From NCBI RefSeq assembly GCF_025263265.1, contig NZ_CP079869.1:992001-1056000 (forward strand): DNA of 64,000 bases. Reading direction: 5' to 3'. Below are positions 62,586 to 64,000 of the stretch, one piece after another. Below the pieces are notes generated by a model that worked only from the letters and a program-made list of their open reading frames with translations, searched no databases and was not told the DNA's origin. How positions within the stretch are numbered: position 1 is the stretch's first letter; the number at the start of each line of letters is the position of its first letter. The translations under genes and the position numbers were made by a program. Source of the DNA: Mycobacterium sp. SMC-4 (lineage in GTDB: Bacteria; Actinomycetota; Actinomycetes; Mycobacteriales; Mycobacteriaceae).

Positions 62586-62641
62586 AGCTCGGCCCGCACC
62601 GCAGGTGAGCCGGCCCCGGGGCCGCGCAGTCCCGGTGTCGC
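62586..62641 (+). repeat. second copy of the esxT-type terminator sequence
   Basis: The segment from CGGCCC at 62590 to 62641 resembles 59694-59744. In the right part, 31 of 33 aligned bases match (GAGCCGGCC, GGGGCCGCGCAGT, CCGGTGT) with one 2-base insertion. It begins just after the fadH stop and can still fold a weaker hairpin, so it may end the fadH transcript. Confidence 0.55.
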
Positions 62642-62738
62642 AAACCTGAGCGACACCGTCGGCGCCGGGTTCGACCAGGGGTGACAGTACGGGTGAACGC
62701 GAGTTGTCCACTGCGCTCGCTGGTTCGAGGATGGATTC

Positions 62739-63656
62739 GTGAACATCAGCGATTATGCAGCGTTCCTGCCGACCGGATACACCCGCGACCTCACCGCCCC
62801 GGTCTCGACGTGGTGGCCCTGGCGCGGGAACCGCATCCACGTGGCCCGCGCCGAGGTGCCCGACGCCGCCGCCCGGGTGATGGTGATCCACGGCGGCGGC
62901 GGATACAGCGGCGCACTGTGGCCGTTCGCCGCGATTGCCGCCGGTGAGGGCGCGGACGTGCTGGCACCGGATCTGCCGCTCTACGGCGACACCGAGGTCA
63001 CCGACCCGGCCGGGGTGCGCTACGACGACTGGGTCGAGTTGTTGTGCGAGCTCGTCGGCGCCGAGCGTGCTGACGACCCCCGTCCGCTGATCCTGTTCGG
63101 CGCAAGCATGGGCGGCATGCTGGCCTACGAAGTGGCAGCGCGAACCGGGCAGGCCGCGGCGGTAGCAGCGACGTGTCTGCTCGACATGTCCGATCCGACC
63201 GCGCGGTCCGCGGCCACTCGGTACGCGTGGTTGGGCCGGCCGGCGCCGACGGTGCTCAAGATGGTGGACCCCGTCCTCGGCCGCGTGCGCATCCCCATCC
63301 GCTGGATGGTCAAGATGTCGCAGATGAGCACCGACCCTCGGCTGTCCCGGCTGTGCGCCGAGGACCCGCGCGGCGGCGGTGTCAGCGTGCCATTGGGATT
63401 TCTGTCCAGCTTCACGGTCTTCGAGCACACCCGCCCGCAGAACTACTCCGGCCCGCCGGTCACCCTGGTCGCTCCCGCTGCCGATGCCTGGACCCCGCCT
63501 GAGGTCAGCATCCGCTTCCTGCAACGCATTTCAGCACCGACCGAGCTGGTGATGCTGGAGAACTGCGGCCACTTCCCGATCGAGGAGCCCGGGCTGACGC
63601 AACTGCGCGACGCGATGCGCATTCTGCTCAATCGGGTGGCGGCGCCAGCTGACTGA
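62739..63656 (+). CDS. alpha/beta hydrolase
   Basis: A 305-residue alpha/beta hydrolase. It has VMVIHGGGGYSGALWPF (oxyanion region), DLPLYGDTE, the nucleophile in FGASMGG, an acid candidate in APAADAWTPP and His in ENCGHFPIEEPG. It looks like a serine esterase or lipase; the substrate is unknown. GTG 62739 follows GAGGA. The end overlaps the convergent regulator gene by 29 bases. Confidence 0.85.
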   Translation: MNISDYAAFLPTGYTRDLTAPVSTWWPWRGNRIHVARAEVPDAAARVMVIHGGGGYSGALWPFAAIAAGEGADVLAPDLPLYGDTEVTDPAGVRYDDWVELLCELVGAERADDPRPLILFGASMGGMLAYEVAARTGQAAAVAATCLLDMSDPTARSAATRYAWLGRPAPTVLKMVDPVLGRVRIPIRWMVKMSQMSTDPRLSRLCAEDPRGGGVSVPLGFLSSFTVFEHTRPQNYSGPPVTLVAPAADAWTPPEVSIRFLQRISAPTELVMLENCGHFPIEEPGLTQLRDAMRILLNRVAAPAD

Positions 63657-64000
63657 CCGTCCGCATCAGCGCGTCGACGTCGAAGCCGTGCCGGGTCATG
63701 ACGCGGTGCAGTTGCGCGTCGATGGTGTGCACCACCGTGCGTGCGGTCAGCTCTGGGTCACCGCCGCCGCGGTCACACCGTTTGAGGTGAAAGGCCACCT
63801 CGTCGCAGAGCCGGTCCTCCAGCGCCTGCACCTGCGCGAGCTGATCAGGGTGCACGGGCACCATGCGGTGCAGCAGCGCATGCAGTCGGGGGCGGTCGCG
63901 GTGCATGTCGACGACCGCCTCCAGCAGCGCGCGCATCGTCGCATCGAACGGCGGGGCGTCCTCGCGCAGTCGGCCGAACACTTCGGTGATCCTGTGGTCG
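63628..64000 (-). CDS. TetR-type regulator, C-terminal part only
   Basis: The minus-strand frame is open to the window edge, giving 123 codons of a protein that begins outside. The visible part (LLEAVVDMHRDRPRLHALLHRMVP, then VHTIDAQLHRVM) is helical and matches the C-terminal ligand-binding domain of TetR-family regulators; the DNA-binding part is missing. It may control the neighbouring hydrolase, with which it is convergent. The call is moderate because no motif is decisive. Confidence 0.6.
   Translation of the reverse strand, partial: DHRITEVFGRLREDAPPFDATMRALLEAVVDMHRDRPRLHALLHRMVPVHPDQLAQVQALEDRLCDEVAFHLKRCDRGGGDPELTARTVVHTIDAQLHRVMTRHGFDVDALMRTVSQLAPPPD

Overview
This is high-GC actinobacterial DNA and almost certainly comes from a Mycobacterium (Mycolicibacterium) species. 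The support is a full DosR/DosS hypoxia system, a complete ESX-4 type VII secretion locus in the mycobacterial gene order (esxU, esxT, eccC4, eccD4, mycP4, eccB4, two cutinases, truA, rplQ, rpoA), an F420-type deazaflavin oxidoreductase, a Tgs1-like triacylglycerol synthase and EccC/EccD/MycP paralogues. I found no tRNA, rRNA, CRISPR array, transposase or prophage gene.

Bases 1-40,800 form a dormancy (DosR regulon) island. It opens with the 3' end of a long HPF/RafH-type ribosome hibernation factor. It then holds seven universal stress proteins, an Rv1733c-like membrane protein, an Acg-like nitroreductase, a P1B-5 metal ATPase with a C-terminal hemerythrin-like domain, a trehalose-phosphatase/GH65 fusion, a PPOX-like flavoprotein, a phosphoribosyltransferase/erythromycin-esterase fusion, PfkB and a heme-GAF DosS kinase. 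An Rv0569-like DUF1918 protein and two ANTAR proteins follow. Next comes an overlapping operon for acetyl-CoA synthetase, pyruvate-dehydrogenase-type E1 alpha, E1 beta and E2, an acyl carrier protein and an Rv2625c-like site-2 protease. Then come an Rv1738-like protein, a CHASE3 histidine kinase with a CorC-like protein, a Kef antiporter with a membrane-anchored USP, an MgtE-like transporter with Tgs1, DosR itself, and a flotillin/NfeD pair. Fourteen sites resembling the DosR consensus GGGACTWWAGTCCC (9 to 12 of 14 positions by hand count) lie in front of most of these units, which ties the island together as one regulon.

Bases 42,137-47,040 are the housekeeping alpha operon: infA, rpmJ, rpsM, rpsK, rpsD, rpoA, rplQ and truA. 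Bases 47,044-59,657 carry two cutinases, an EamA exporter with a divergent CGNR regulator, and ESX-4. A strong hairpin terminator follows esxT. The rest (59,700-64,000) is a TetR/FadH cassette bracketed by two similar approximately 50-bp terminator-like sequences, an alpha/beta hydrolase, and a TetR-type regulator cut by the window end.

Together the island genes describe a cell entering hypoxia or stasis. It senses O2/redox through DosS (and perhaps a second kinase), activates DosR, stabilises ribosomes, stores triacylglycerol and remodels trehalose. It re-routes acetyl units through an extra Acs/PDH branch and adjusts ion transport with USPs acting as nucleotide sensors.
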